From CAZSXU01 sp964610505 (lineage in GTDB: Bacteria > Arandabacterota > Arandabacteria > JAGLYR01), in assembly GCA_964610505.1 (NCBI GenBank), contig CAZSXU010000006.1:73411-137410 (forward strand): DNA of 64,000 nucleotides. The letters are read 5' to 3'. Each line of letters starts with the position of its first letter. Position 1 is the first letter of the stretch. A program made the translations under genes and the position numbers. Below, in pieces: positions 17,357 through 25,042 of the stretch. The notes beneath the pieces were generated by a model. That model worked only from the letters and a program-made list of their open reading frames with translations. It was not told the DNA's origin and made no database searches.

Positions 17357-18637
17357 GTGAACATCGAACGGGTGCGCGTCGCAGGACTGGGACTCCTCCT
17401 GTTGCTTCTCCTCGGATCCCACATCGCCCAGGCCCAGGATGACCGAATTCTCATCTACATGGATCTGGAGCAAACCGACCACCTCAAGGCCTACGGGTTG
17501 GCGTACTGGTGCCTGGAGCAGGGGCTCACGGTCGAGTGGCTTCTGAACTACCGCGGCGGGTCTTTCCTTACGGAGGCTCGGGATTTCGCCGCCCGCGCGG
17601 CGAGGTTGAAAGGCGTGGCCTTGTCGGTTGTCTCGGCGGGTGAAGTTGCGGACATTCACGCCCGAATTGAGCAAGAGAACATGGAGGTGGTCCTTCTGGA
17701 GAAGGCCCCCGCCGTTGCCATTTACGCCCCGCCCGAGAAGGAGCCCTGGGACGATGCGGTGATGCTGGCCGTGGAGTATGCAGAGATCCCCTACCAGCGG
17801 GTGTACGATGCTGAAGTGCTCTCTGGAGGACTCGAGGAGTACGACTGGCTCCATCTTCATCACGAGGATTTCACGGGGCAGTATGGGAAATTCTACGCGA
17901 GCTTTCGAAACGCGGAGTGGTACCGGAACCAGGTGCAGCAGATGGAAGCGCGAGCCGCCGAAGCCGGGTTCGCCACGGTTGCCGCGCACAAGAGCGCCGT
18001 GGCCCAGGGAATCCGAGAATACGTTTCGCGGGGAGGGTTCCTCTTCTCGATGTGCTCGGGGACCGACTCCTTCGACATTGCCCTGGCGGCCGAGGGTGTA
18101 GACATCGTCGAAAGCGTGTTCGACGGCGATCCGCCGGAGTCCGGATTCCAGAGGAAGATCGACACCTCCAAATGCTTCGTGTTCGAGAGATTTCGTCTGA
18201 TTCCCGATCCCCTCGTCTACGAATTCTCCGATATCGACATGACCGAGGTTGCACTCCGACGCGGATACGAAGCGGACTACTTCACGCTCTTCGATTTCTC
18301 CGCGAAGTACGACCCGGTCCCCTCGATGTTGACGCAGAACCACGTATCCATCATCAATGGTTTTCTCGGCCAAACCACCTCGTTTCGCCGGTCCCTGATC
18401 AAGGATACGGTGACGATCCTGGGAGAGGTGGAAGGCGTGGACGAAGTCAAGTACCTGCACGGCAACTACGGCAAGGGCACGTTTACCTTCTATGGCGGCC
18501 ACGATCCGGAAGACTACCAGCACATGGTGGGGGATCCACCCACCGACCTCTCCCTGCACCGGAACTCACCGGGGTACCGGCTCATCCTGAACAACATTCT
18601 CTTCCCGGCGGCGAAGAAGAAAGAGCGCAAGACGTAG
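17357..18637 (+). CDS. Secreted GATase/ThuA-like protein (often mislabelled asparagine synthetase B)
   Basis: 426 residues from GTG 17357, preceded by GGAAAGGGG at a good distance. A TTG at 17351 is too close to it. The signal peptide is LLLLLLLGSHIAQAQ. The mature protein begins with a ThuA/GATase-like strand (RILIYMDLEQTDHLKAYGLAYW). It contains EYDWLHLHHEDFTGQYG and then GIREYVSRGGFLFSMCSGTDSFDIAL, a nucleophile-elbow-like segment with a Cys. HGNYGKGTFTFYGGHDPED lies near the C-terminus. Homologs of this kind are often annotated asparagine synthetase B without having its catalytic domains. It is last in the DUF4159-DUF4175-TPR run and is likely part of the same envelope module. Confidence 0.75.
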   Translation: MNIERVRVAGLGLLLLLLLGSHIAQAQDDRILIYMDLEQTDHLKAYGLAYWCLEQGLTVEWLLNYRGGSFLTEARDFAARAARLKGVALSVVSAGEVADIHARIEQENMEVVLLEKAPAVAIYAPPEKEPWDDAVMLAVEYAEIPYQRVYDAEVLSGGLEEYDWLHLHHEDFTGQYGKFYASFRNAEWYRNQVQQMEARAAEAGFATVAAHKSAVAQGIREYVSRGGFLFSMCSGTDSFDIALAAEGVDIVESVFDGDPPESGFQRKIDTSKCFVFERFRLIPDPLVYEFSDIDMTEVALRRGYEADYFTLFDFSAKYDPVPSMLTQNHVSIINGFLGQTTSFRRSLIKDTVTILGEVEGVDEVKYLHGNYGKGTFTFYGGHDPEDYQHMVGDPPTDLSLHRNSPGYRLILNNILFPAAKKKERKT

Positions 18638-18682
18638 CGGGATCGGCGCACAATGCTCCCCCATCTTGTCTTCGGTGCGCGG

Positions 18683-18826
18683 TTCGGATGTTGTGCCGCG
18701 GTTGGGCAGAGCGCGCGGTCGGGATGTTGTGCCGCGGTTGGGCAGAGCGCGCGGTCGGGATGTTGTGCCGCGGTTGGGCAGAGCGCGCGGTTCGGATGTA
18801 GTGCCGCGGTTGGGCAGAGCGCGCGG
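18683..18826. repeat. Four tandem copies of a 36-bp repeat
   Basis: Units start at 18683, 18719, 18755 and 18791 and share the core GTGCCGCGGTTGGGCAGAGC. Differences are confined to one or two positions (TTCGGATG versus TCGGGATG, TTGT versus TAGT). A fifth copy is only a 5-6 base start. The unit holds the small palindromes CCGCGG and GCGCGC. Because 36 is a multiple of three, all frames stay open through it. There are no spacers, so it is not a CRISPR array. Confidence 0.95.
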
Positions 18827-18995
18827 TTCGGAACGAAACGTCGAATGGTCGGAGAGGGCGGGCGGGAGAGAGAAGAGAAGGGACCCCGTCTCCAACCGTG
18901 CCATGAGGCCTCGGGAACCCAGGGGCATAGGGCCCTCTCAAAAGATAGATTCGAGGGGTCACAGTCCACGCATTGGTCAGGGTCCCTTCACTCCC

Positions 18996-19024
18996 ACTAT
19001 ACCAACGGCCGTGAAGTGCGTCAA
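18996..19024 (-). promoter_or_regulatory. Leftward sigma-70 type promoter facing the 36-bp repeats
   Basis: On the minus strand TTGACG (19019-19024) and TATAGT (18996-19001) are separated by 17 bp. A transcript would start near 18989 and run through the tandem repeats, antisense to the end of the upstream gene. Confidence 0.55.
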
Positions 19025-19624
19025 GTTAGAGGTGTCAATCCGTTGCTGCGAATGGAGTTGGGTGGAAAATCGTGTTTGGGGCTACGAAAACGGCGAACCC
19101 GAGTTCCGCTCGGCGATCGAACTCGGTACGCGGGCGTCCGGGCGTGAAATGCCCGCTAAAGAGCTTCGTCCGGTGAGTCGATAGTTGAACAAAGAGAGGG
19201 GGCTGGCCTGCAAGTCTTTGCGGAGGCGGCTCGCGGATTTGCCTTGAGGCGGATTCGGGGTATCGCCTGCAATCCGGAGAGTCCACCCTCGACTCCAACA
19301 GAACGCGTGAGCAACGGCTTTGCCTGTTCAAACGGATGGAGCCGCGAGACCGGTCGTTGTGGGCGCCGGTGATCGGGGTCTTTCCGAAAGCGCTCCTCGG
19401 CGTCATATCTCTCTGGGAATAGAGGGGATGGCCGCTGCAGACATGGGGGACATCTCCCGGGGAGCAGTGGAACCTCGGTCTCTGCACTTGTGGAGTGCTC
19501 GGCAAACCACGGACCTGCAGATTTCCGGGGAGGCCGGTTCCGGAGACGGTTGAACAGCAGAGTGCCACGCCGCCTGTGTGCCGTTCCCGGCCAGAACGCA
19601 GAGATCCGGGTGAAAGGGTCGACC

Positions 19625-20122
19625 ATGGAACGCAAGCGGATTCTTGTTGTGGATGACGATCGGTTCATACGAAGGGCTGTGCGGCACTTGGTCGAATGCA
19701 TGGGCCATGAGTGTATCGAGGCCGGGGCCGGCGACGAAGGGTTCAGGGTGGCGATGTCCGAGGAGCCGGACCTTATCGTACTGGATGTGATGCTGCCCAG
19801 TGTCAACGGATACGAGGTCTCTCGCATGATCAAGGAAGAGGTGCAGAAGAACGGGAGTGCCAGAGATCTCCCCATTCTCATCGTGACGGCACGTAGAACC
19901 GATTCCGAGGAACGCGAGGAGTTCCTCCAGACTTGGTCTCGGGCCGATGAATTCATCTACAAACCATTCGATCTCGACAACTTGAGCGAGAGAATCTCCG
20001 CGCATCTTGACGCAGCGACGCAGTGCGGCGAGCAGTCGTTCGAAGAGCACGAAGAGCACAACGAGGAATCCGAACCCGCAGCTGAGGTGATCCATGCCGA
20101 AGAAGTCCATTCTCGTGATTGA
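19625..20122 (+). CDS. Response regulator receiver-domain protein with acidic tail
   Basis: 165 residues. The ATG at 19625 follows AAAGGG by 6 nt. The CheY-like receiver domain is complete: acidic triad D10-D11-D12, phospho-acceptor D54 in LIVLDVMLP, T88 in IVTAR and K113 in YKPF. After about residue 135 the chain is a Glu/His-rich tail (GEQSFEEHEEHNEESEP) with no DNA-binding domain, so output must go through protein contacts. It overlaps the next receiver gene by 29 bp and is coupled to it. No histidine kinase lies in the window, so the cognate kinase must be elsewhere. Confidence 0.9.
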   Translation: MERKRILVVDDDRFIRRAVRHLVECMGHECIEAGAGDEGFRVAMSEEPDLIVLDVMLPSVNGYEVSRMIKEEVQKNGSARDLPILIVTARRTDSEEREEFLQTWSRADEFIYKPFDLDNLSERISAHLDAATQCGEQSFEEHEEHNEESEPAAEVIHAEEVHSRD

Positions 20123-20495
20123 GGACACGAAGTCGGTGCGACAAATTGTGGCGGCGATGCTGGTCGACGAGGGCTATGAGGTCGTCACGGCCATCGACGG
20201 AAAGGATGGTCTGGATCTGGCAAGGCGTGAGCGTCCGGATCTGATCATCCTGGACGTGATGCTGCCGGAAATGAACGGGTACGAGGTTTGCTGTCGGCTG
20301 AAATTCGACGAAGAGTACGAGCACATTCCGGTCATTCTTCTTACGGCCCGCCGCAAGGAGGCGGACCGGAAGAAGGCGGAACAGACGTGCGCGGACGCCT
20401 ACCTGACGAAACCCTTCGAACGCGAAGCCCTGGTGCAGGAGATTCGCCGGTTGTTGAAGCCTAAGAAGGCGACGCAAAAGACGAAAGCGTCCTAG
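20094..20495 (+). CDS. Single-domain response regulator (CheY-like)
   Basis: 133 residues, a stand-alone receiver: E10-D11 acidic pair, D54 in LIILDVMLP, T84 in LLTAR and K106 in LTKPF. It ends in a basic tail (KPKKATQKTKAS). It starts inside the previous receiver gene. The opposite charge of the two tails (acidic in the first, basic here) may let the pair interact. The partner kinase and output are unknown. Confidence 0.92.
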   Translation: MPKKSILVIEDTKSVRQIVAAMLVDEGYEVVTAIDGKDGLDLARRERPDLIILDVMLPEMNGYEVCCRLKFDEEYEHIPVILLTARRKEADRKKAEQTCADAYLTKPFEREALVQEIRRLLKPKKATQKTKAS

Positions 20496-20723
20496 CCCGC
20501 ATTTCTCACCAGCCTCGTCGCGAGGCGTTGTAGACACCTGTAATGACGAGGAATGAGAGTAAGGAGACCGGAGGCGTACCGAAAGGTCCGCCGAGGATCG
20601 CCGAACGAGTATGACGAAGCCAGTGCAGGCAGATACGACGCCGCAGCAGATGGCCGGTGAGACATGCGGGCTGGCCCACAGAGGAAGCTCACCCTCCGTT
20701 GCGGGGACCGCAGGGACCGAAGT

Positions 20724-22352
20724 TCACTGCTGAAGGTACCCGAGAGAATCGAGGATGTTCTTTTCCTCTGCGTCCGGGGGATGTGGGGAGACAATGAACT
20801 CCGGCTCGTCCTTGCGCCGCGCGTCGTCCTTGTCAATCTTGACCGGCGTGGCGGAGAGCTGTTCCGGAACGAAAGCCTCCTCGATGACCCGACCCGAGAA
20901 ATCCGCCGGAACGGGTAATCCCAGCATGTACAGAATCGTCGGCGCCGCGTTGATCAGTTCCGAATCCACCCGTTCGCCGACACGCACTTGGGGCCCGGCA
21001 AGGGCAAACACGCCCTCTCTCTCGTTATTGCCGGGGTATGGATGATTCCGGCCGATTTCGAGCGGGCCGACCACCTGGCTGAGCTCGAAGTACCCGGCGA
21101 AGGAAACCCCCAACGGAAGCACGCCTCGAGCGGTCTGGAAGAAGATATCCGGCAGCATATCCACGCGTTCACCTCTCGAGATTTCCTCTCGAGTGTAGAC
21201 GCGCGTCACGATGTTCTCACCCGTCTGTGGATCGCGATAGTTGAGCAAACGTCGTTTGATGTCTTGGACGAGACCCTGATAGTCGGTCCCCGTTTCGACA
21301 ACACCGCTGGGCTCGCGTCCCCGAACGTTGATCTGAATGTGCCCGAAATTCGAATGGCAGTCGGCAATAGAGAAAGCCCTTGTTCCGGGCCAGAGGATCT
21401 GGTACTTCCCCAGTCCCAGATCTTCAAGGTCTTGCTCCTCGGTGAAGGGAACCACCCGCAGGCTGTCGTCGATCCAACCTCGCAGGCCCAGGAATCCCTC
21501 TTCCAGCAGCCATCGATTGATGGAGAAGTACCGATCATAGGCCCTAGGGAGGAACCCCTGGCCGGAGATCAGCATGACGGACGTTTCGGGGCCGGCCGTC
21601 TCGATCAGCCGCCCGAGGCAGCGATCCGCCTCAACATAGGCGGCCTCCACGGCCTCCGGATCATCGATGTAGGACCGGCAGAGTTCATCCAGATTCTTGA
21701 AGCAGACCATGCACAGGTTCCACTCGAGCCTCCGCATGTACTTGGCGGCCATCTCGGCACGCTGGTTCATTGCGGATACGTACTCATCGACGGTGCGGCG
21801 GGACTTGAAGAAGGGGACATATCCCGTCTGTCTCAGTTGCTCGGAAAGGCCGGGGGGGTACGTATAGATTCCGTCTTCATCGGCGGGCACCCCGCAGACG
21901 AGAACGCCCGGGGTCTTCGAGGGGGGAAACGTCAGGGGGAGGTTCAGCAGGATCACACGTCCGCCGGCCTCACCCACGAGGTCCCAGACCCGCTTCTCGA
22001 GAGCGAAACTCGCCCCGGTGACCGGAGCGCCCCGATACGTCTCGGGAGCCAGAATCGTCCACTGGTAGAGGCCGGTTTGCCCGGGATCCTTGCCCGTGCT
22101 GATGGCTCCCCAGATGGGGGGCATGACGGGCGGAATCGTCGAGAAGAGGGCCCCGTGGACGCCCTCCCGAAAAAGTCGGGCCATGGCCGGCAGCTTGCCC
22201 GCCTGGATCATCGGCTCGATGAATTCGAGATCGGCCCCGGACACGACGACCACGAGTACCCTGGGCAAATCCTCAACATCTCGGCCGCACCCGGACGGCA
22301 AGACAAGCGCGAAAATCAGGACGAGTGCAATCGCGGGTCCCTTTCGAATCAC
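20724..22352 (-). CDS. AlkP-superfamily lipoprotein, predicted pseudo-phosphodiesterase
   Basis: 542 residues from GTG 22352, which follows GGAGG. A longer frame to 22628 has no signal and crosses the promoter. The lipobox is LPSGC. The whole length aligns by eye with type I phosphodiesterases, including the proteins at 42611 and 51074. The active site is almost wholly lost. The first metal Asp (GLDG in the relatives) is Ser in VVVSGADLE. The nucleophile Thr is Met in PPVMPPIWG. The His four residues after the second Asp is Arg (LDELCR). SDHGF has become SGQGF, and the last His (GDHRMEG) is Asn in GNNEREG. Only the LD Asp remains. The frame is intact and the fold blocks are kept, so it is a binding or structural protein rather than a decayed gene. 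Confidence 0.85.
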   Translation of the reverse strand: MIRKGPAIALVLIFALVLPSGCGRDVEDLPRVLVVVVSGADLEFIEPMIQAGKLPAMARLFREGVHGALFSTIPPVMPPIWGAISTGKDPGQTGLYQWTILAPETYRGAPVTGASFALEKRVWDLVGEAGGRVILLNLPLTFPPSKTPGVLVCGVPADEDGIYTYPPGLSEQLRQTGYVPFFKSRRTVDEYVSAMNQRAEMAAKYMRRLEWNLCMVCFKNLDELCRSYIDDPEAVEAAYVEADRCLGRLIETAGPETSVMLISGQGFLPRAYDRYFSINRWLLEEGFLGLRGWIDDSLRVVPFTEEQDLEDLGLGKYQILWPGTRAFSIADCHSNFGHIQINVRGREPSGVVETGTDYQGLVQDIKRRLLNYRDPQTGENIVTRVYTREEISRGERVDMLPDIFFQTARGVLPLGVSFAGYFELSQVVGPLEIGRNHPYPGNNEREGVFALAGPQVRVGERVDSELINAAPTILYMLGLPVPADFSGRVIEEAFVPEQLSATPVKIDKDDARRKDEPEFIVSPHPPDAEEKNILDSLGYLQQ

Positions 22353-22438
22353 GATATCCTCCGTGTTGGACGGCAGTGTACGGCGCCTATCCCTGCAATC
22401 GGGGGAGAGTACGCTGGATCTTGTGCGATGGCTGCCCA

Positions 22439-22468
22439 AGGCTAGCACAAGTCGAAACCGGGTGTCAA
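22439..22468 (-). promoter_or_regulatory. Leftward promoter for the pseudo-phosphodiesterase gene
   Basis: On the minus strand TTGACA (22463-22468) and TAGCCT (22439-22444) are 18 bp apart, about 90 bp before the GTG at 22352. Confidence 0.65.
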
Positions 22469-22541
22469 GAAACCCACTTGACGCGTATCCGGGCCAACCC
22501 CGTGCCGCGGGAGGCGGAAATCCGCGGGCGCGACAAAACTC

Positions 22542-22570
22542 TTGACGGGAACCCGATCGGGGACTACCCT
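22542..22570 (+). promoter_or_regulatory. Rightward promoter for the lamin-tail protein gene
   Basis: TTGACG at 22542-22547, a 17-bp spacer, TACCCT at 22565-22570. It is back-to-back with the leftward promoter at 22439-22468. Confidence 0.55.
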
Positions 22571-22681
22571 GGAACTGGGGAATCCGACATAGAGAGGAGG
22601 TGAGGGGAGAGACCGAGCGAATCTGCATATTGAGTCCATGAATGCCGAGCGAAGGGTTGGATGTGATGAGGAGGTGTGGTG

Positions 22682-23323
22682 ATGAAAGTCGCTTGGCTCT
22701 TTTTGTGCCTGATTGCCGTGGTCGGAACGGACATGGCCGGCCGCGCCGAGGAACGGGACACGGCTCGATTGACGTCGGGGATTGCCATTAATGAGGTCCT
22801 CGCGGATCCGCCCGAAGGGGAGAACGGTGATGCGAATCGGGATGGGCAGCGGAATACCTATGGCGACGAGTTCGTGGAACTCTACAATTCCGGCCCCGAC
22901 ACGACGGACCTCAGCGGTTGGTACATCGCGGATGCCGTAGACATCCGCCATGTGTTTCCTGATTCGATCGAAGTTCTTCTTGCGCCGGGGCAGTTTCTCA
23001 CGGTCTTCGGCGGCGGTGATCCAACCGGGTTCGACGGTGCCGTGTGGGTGGCTTCATCGGGTCGACTTTCGCTCAACAACAGCGATGACGTGGTCGCATT
23101 GATCTCCACTTCCGGTGACACGATGGACGTGCACACCTACGGAGCGGAAGCCGGACGCAACGAATCGCTGATCCGGGTTCCCGACGGGTCCGGCGATTGG
23201 ACGAGGCCGTCCGTGGAGGACTGGGACTGGCTCTTCAGTCCGCAGGAGCCCAACCGCGGCGATACGAGCGCGGGGAACGTATCCTGGGGTGAGGTGAAGC
23301 GACAGTACTTCGCCCGTGGATAG
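22682..23323 (+). CDS. Secreted lamin-tail-domain (LTD) protein
   Basis: 213 residues. The ATG at 22682 follows GAGGAGGTG. Signal peptide VAWLFLCLIAVVGTDMAGRAEE. The single domain is a lamin-tail (Ig-like) fold. It begins GIAINEVLADPPEGENGDANRDG and continues with EFVELYNSGPDTTDLSGWYIAD, LLAPGQFLTVFGGG and SLNNSDDVVALIS, all hallmark LTD blocks. In bacteria this domain occurs in secreted and surface proteins, often beside nucleases, but here it stands alone. The Asp/Asn-rich DANRDGQRN segment could bind calcium. A strong hairpin follows the stop. Confidence 0.85.
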   Translation: MKVAWLFLCLIAVVGTDMAGRAEERDTARLTSGIAINEVLADPPEGENGDANRDGQRNTYGDEFVELYNSGPDTTDLSGWYIADAVDIRHVFPDSIEVLLAPGQFLTVFGGGDPTGFDGAVWVASSGRLSLNNSDDVVALISTSGDTMDVHTYGAEAGRNESLIRVPDGSGDWTRPSVEDWDWLFSPQEPNRGDTSAGNVSWGEVKRQYFARG

Positions 23324-23335
23324 ACGAACACAAGA

Positions 23336-23369
23336 ATGCGGCCCGAACTCGAAAGAGTTCGGGCCGCAT
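23336..23369. terminator. Bidirectional terminator hairpin between convergent genes
   Basis: A perfect 15-bp stem (23336-23350 with 23355-23369) is closed by the tetraloop GAAA. It lies between the lamin-tail gene and the convergent REC-XRE-cupin gene. Neither flank has a long T-run, but stem stability and position support termination both ways. Confidence 0.75.
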
Positions 23370-23387
23370 GTGCGTTCCTGGGGACAT

Positions 23388-24329
23388 CTAGATCGTGGGC
23401 GGGGTCGTAACCCACAGGAGGGTAGCCGCCTGGTCCCCCGTGTTTTTCCAGCGGTACGGAACGGAAGAATCGAAGTGGGTCGCATCTCCGGATTCCAGCA
23501 GATGTGTCTCATCGCCGAAACTGACTTCGATCTGGCCGCTGAGGACGTAGCCGAACACTTCGCCACCGTCGAAGACCACACGGTCGGCATTGGATTCGCC
23601 CGGGGGGATCGTGTAGAGAAGCGGCTGCATCTTTCTGTGAGCCACGGCGCTTGAGAGAAGATCGCAGTGGATCTTCGAATACCTGGCCGTGAAACGCTTA
23701 CGGTCCCGCTCGCGCGTGACCTTCTGATCGTCCGCTCGCGGGTCTCTGAAGAAGTAGCCGATCTCGACGCCAAGCTTGTTGGCGATTCGGTTCAACGTGT
23801 CGATATGAGGCGAGACCTTGTTGTTCTCGACCTGGGAGAGGAATCCCTTCGAGAGGTGAGTCTTGCGAGCGACCTCGTCGAGGGTCATGCCGGCGCCCAG
23901 ACGGAGATTCTTGATTTTGGTTCCGAGGTCAATGATCTCGACCAGCTTCCGGGTTTCTTTGTCCGCGCCCGGGCCGATGGTGCTATCGACGATCTTACCC
24001 AGCTCCTCGATGTCGACCGGCTTGGTCAGATAGTCCAGCGCCTGGCTCTTTGCCGTCTCGGCTGCGGTCTTGATGGACGGGTATCCCGTGAGGACCACGA
24101 CCTTGACTTCACTGTCGAATCTGCGGATGCCTCTGAGAACTTCGGTCCCCTCCATGTCCGGCAGCTTCAGATCCAGAATCGCCAGGTCGTATGCCTCTCG
24201 CTTCACGTGACTCAACGCTTCGCCGCCGTTTTCCACGGCGGTGACTTTGTAGCCTTCCTTTTCGAGGTATTCGGTTAATACTTCGCGAACGCCGCGCTCA
24301 TCATCGATCACGAGAATCTTCTTGCTCAT
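23388..24329 (-). CDS. REC-XRE-cupin fusion transcriptional regulator
   Basis: 313 residues from ATG 24329, preceded by GGAGGAAACC. Residues 1-120 are a receiver domain with D9-D10, phospho-acceptor D53 (LAILDLKLPD), T81 and K103 (YLTKP). Residues about 135-195 are an XRE helix-turn-helix (IKNLRLGAGMTLDEVARKTHLSKGFLSQVENNKVSPHIDTL). After a basic linker, residues about 240-310 are a cupin (GEVFGYVLSGQIEVSFGDETHLLESGDATHFDSSVPYRWKN). XRE-cupin regulators usually sense small molecules, and the receiver adds phosphorylation control. No kinase is adjacent. Perfect inverted repeats upstream of its promoter suggest autoregulation. Confidence 0.92.
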   Translation of the reverse strand: MSKKILVIDDERGVREVLTEYLEKEGYKVTAVENGGEALSHVKREAYDLAILDLKLPDMEGTEVLRGIRRFDSEVKVVVLTGYPSIKTAAETAKSQALDYLTKPVDIEELGKIVDSTIGPGADKETRKLVEIIDLGTKIKNLRLGAGMTLDEVARKTHLSKGFLSQVENNKVSPHIDTLNRIANKLGVEIGYFFRDPRADDQKVTRERDRKRFTARYSKIHCDLLSSAVAHRKMQPLLYTIPPGESNADRVVFDGGEVFGYVLSGQIEVSFGDETHLLESGDATHFDSSVPYRWKNTGDQAATLLWVTTPPTI

Positions 24330-24429
24330 GGTTTCCTCCTTTGTTCTACCGTTGCGTCCGCGCAAAACGCAATGGACTGGAATGGTACTCTCTGCTCAGT
24401 GTTTTTGTGGGCGAAACGAATGCGTGACC

Positions 24430-24458
24430 AATATAGCGCGCAGACGGTATCTTGACAA
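24430..24458 (-). promoter_or_regulatory. Promoter of the REC-XRE-cupin gene
   Basis: On the minus strand TTGTCA (24453-24458) and TATATT (24430-24435) are 17 bp apart, about 100 bp before the start codon. Confidence 0.75.
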
Positions 24459-24482
24459 GTACTTTTTCCGGGTCTGGCGTTC

Positions 24483-24541
24483 AACGGTATCTACCGTTTC
24501 TCTCGGCAGTCTCCGGCATGCTTGTTCTGAACAAACAGAAC
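24483..24541. promoter_or_regulatory. Two inverted repeats, candidate operators
   Basis: AACGGTA (24483-24489) and TACCGTT (24492-24498) form a perfect palindrome with a 2-bp centre, 25 bp upstream of the leftward -35 box. GTTCTG (24524-24529) and CAGAAC (24536-24541) form a second repeat, overlapping the smaller palindrome TGTTC-T-GAACA. The size fits binding by an XRE dimer. Confidence 0.45.
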
Positions 24542-24609
24542 GCTGAATCAGCAGTCAACGGGGGCGTCGATAAGGCAAGGGGAATGGACTCGGTCCGCTC
24601 AACGGTGGA

Positions 24610-24637
24610 TTCGTCTCGGGATGGTCCCTGAGACGAA
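24610..24637. other. Long imperfect hairpin in the intergenic region
   Basis: TTCGTCTCGGGA (24610-24621) pairs with TCCCTGAGACGAA (24625-24637) with one bulged base and a TGG loop. There is no T-run. The rest of 24330-24838 holds only the promoter and operators of the leftward gene and no clear rightward promoter. Confidence 0.4.
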
Positions 24638-24838
24638 ATGTCGGCGATCAGGACTTGGTTGGAGCCGGAATCTGCATCGAAATCCCCTCCCCGACAAGGG
24701 ACGCGGAGAAAGAGCTTCCGAGCTCCGGAAACAGCTAAAGATCGACCGCCCAGCGCCGATTATCTCTCCAGATGCCGGATGATGCCAGAATAGACGGACC
24801 GTTCAATGGTCTTCCTGACACCTGAGGGAGGGGAACTA

Positions 24839-25042
24839 GTGAAGAGCGTGCTCGAAGACACCATTCTTGACATCGGTGACGCTGCGGACTATCTGCGGAT
24901 CAAGAAGTGGACTCTGTACCGGCTCGCCAAGAAGGGCAAGGTTCCCGGAGTGAAGATCGGCGGGCAGTGGCGGTTCAAGAAGGAAGTCTTGGATCGGCTG
25001 TTCATGGAGTCCGGTTCACCGAAGGAAGAGAAGCCGAATTAG
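24839..25042 (+). CDS. Small excisionase-type helix-turn-helix (HTH_17) DNA-binding protein
   Basis: 67 residues from GTG 24839, preceded by the strong site GAGGGAGGGG. An ATG at 24806 in frame would add 11 residues and overlap that site. The sequence ILDIGDAADYLRIKKWTLYRLAKKGKVPGVKIGGQWRFKKEVLDRLF is a complete winged-helix of the MerR-like excisionase/BldC class. In free-standing form such proteins act as recombination directionality factors or small transcription factors. No integrase or attachment site is seen nearby, so a regulatory role is more likely. It stands alone before a 1.1-kb gene-free stretch. Confidence 0.88.
   Translation: MKSVLEDTILDIGDAADYLRIKKWTLYRLAKKGKVPGVKIGGQWRFKKEVLDRLFMESGSPKEEKPN

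Larger units (their letters stand above)
18638..19624. other. Roughly 990-bp non-coding region with tandem repeat
   Basis: Several frames are open on both strands because of GC-rich repeats, but none has a convincing ribosome binding site plus protein-like composition. It contains four 36-bp repeats (18683-18826) and a good leftward promoter (18996-19024) pointing at them. No promoter could be assigned with confidence to the response-regulator pair that follows. Confidence 0.6.

Noticed and set aside
16799..18559. Antisense open frame of about 590 codons opposite the TPR and GATase-like genes
   Set aside because: Shadow frame; the + strand genes have signal peptides, TPRs and clear start sites.
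18683..18826. CRISPR array
   Set aside because: The 36-bp units are directly joined with no spacers and no cas genes are present.
20724..22352. Pseudogene
   Set aside because: Catalytic residues are gone but the frame is full length with lipobox, ribosome site and promoter, so a pseudo-enzyme fits better than a decayed gene.
24839..25042. Excisionase gene marking an integrated element
   Set aside because: The protein is of the excisionase-type HTH class, but no integrase, attachment-site repeats, tRNA or other mobile genes were found around it.
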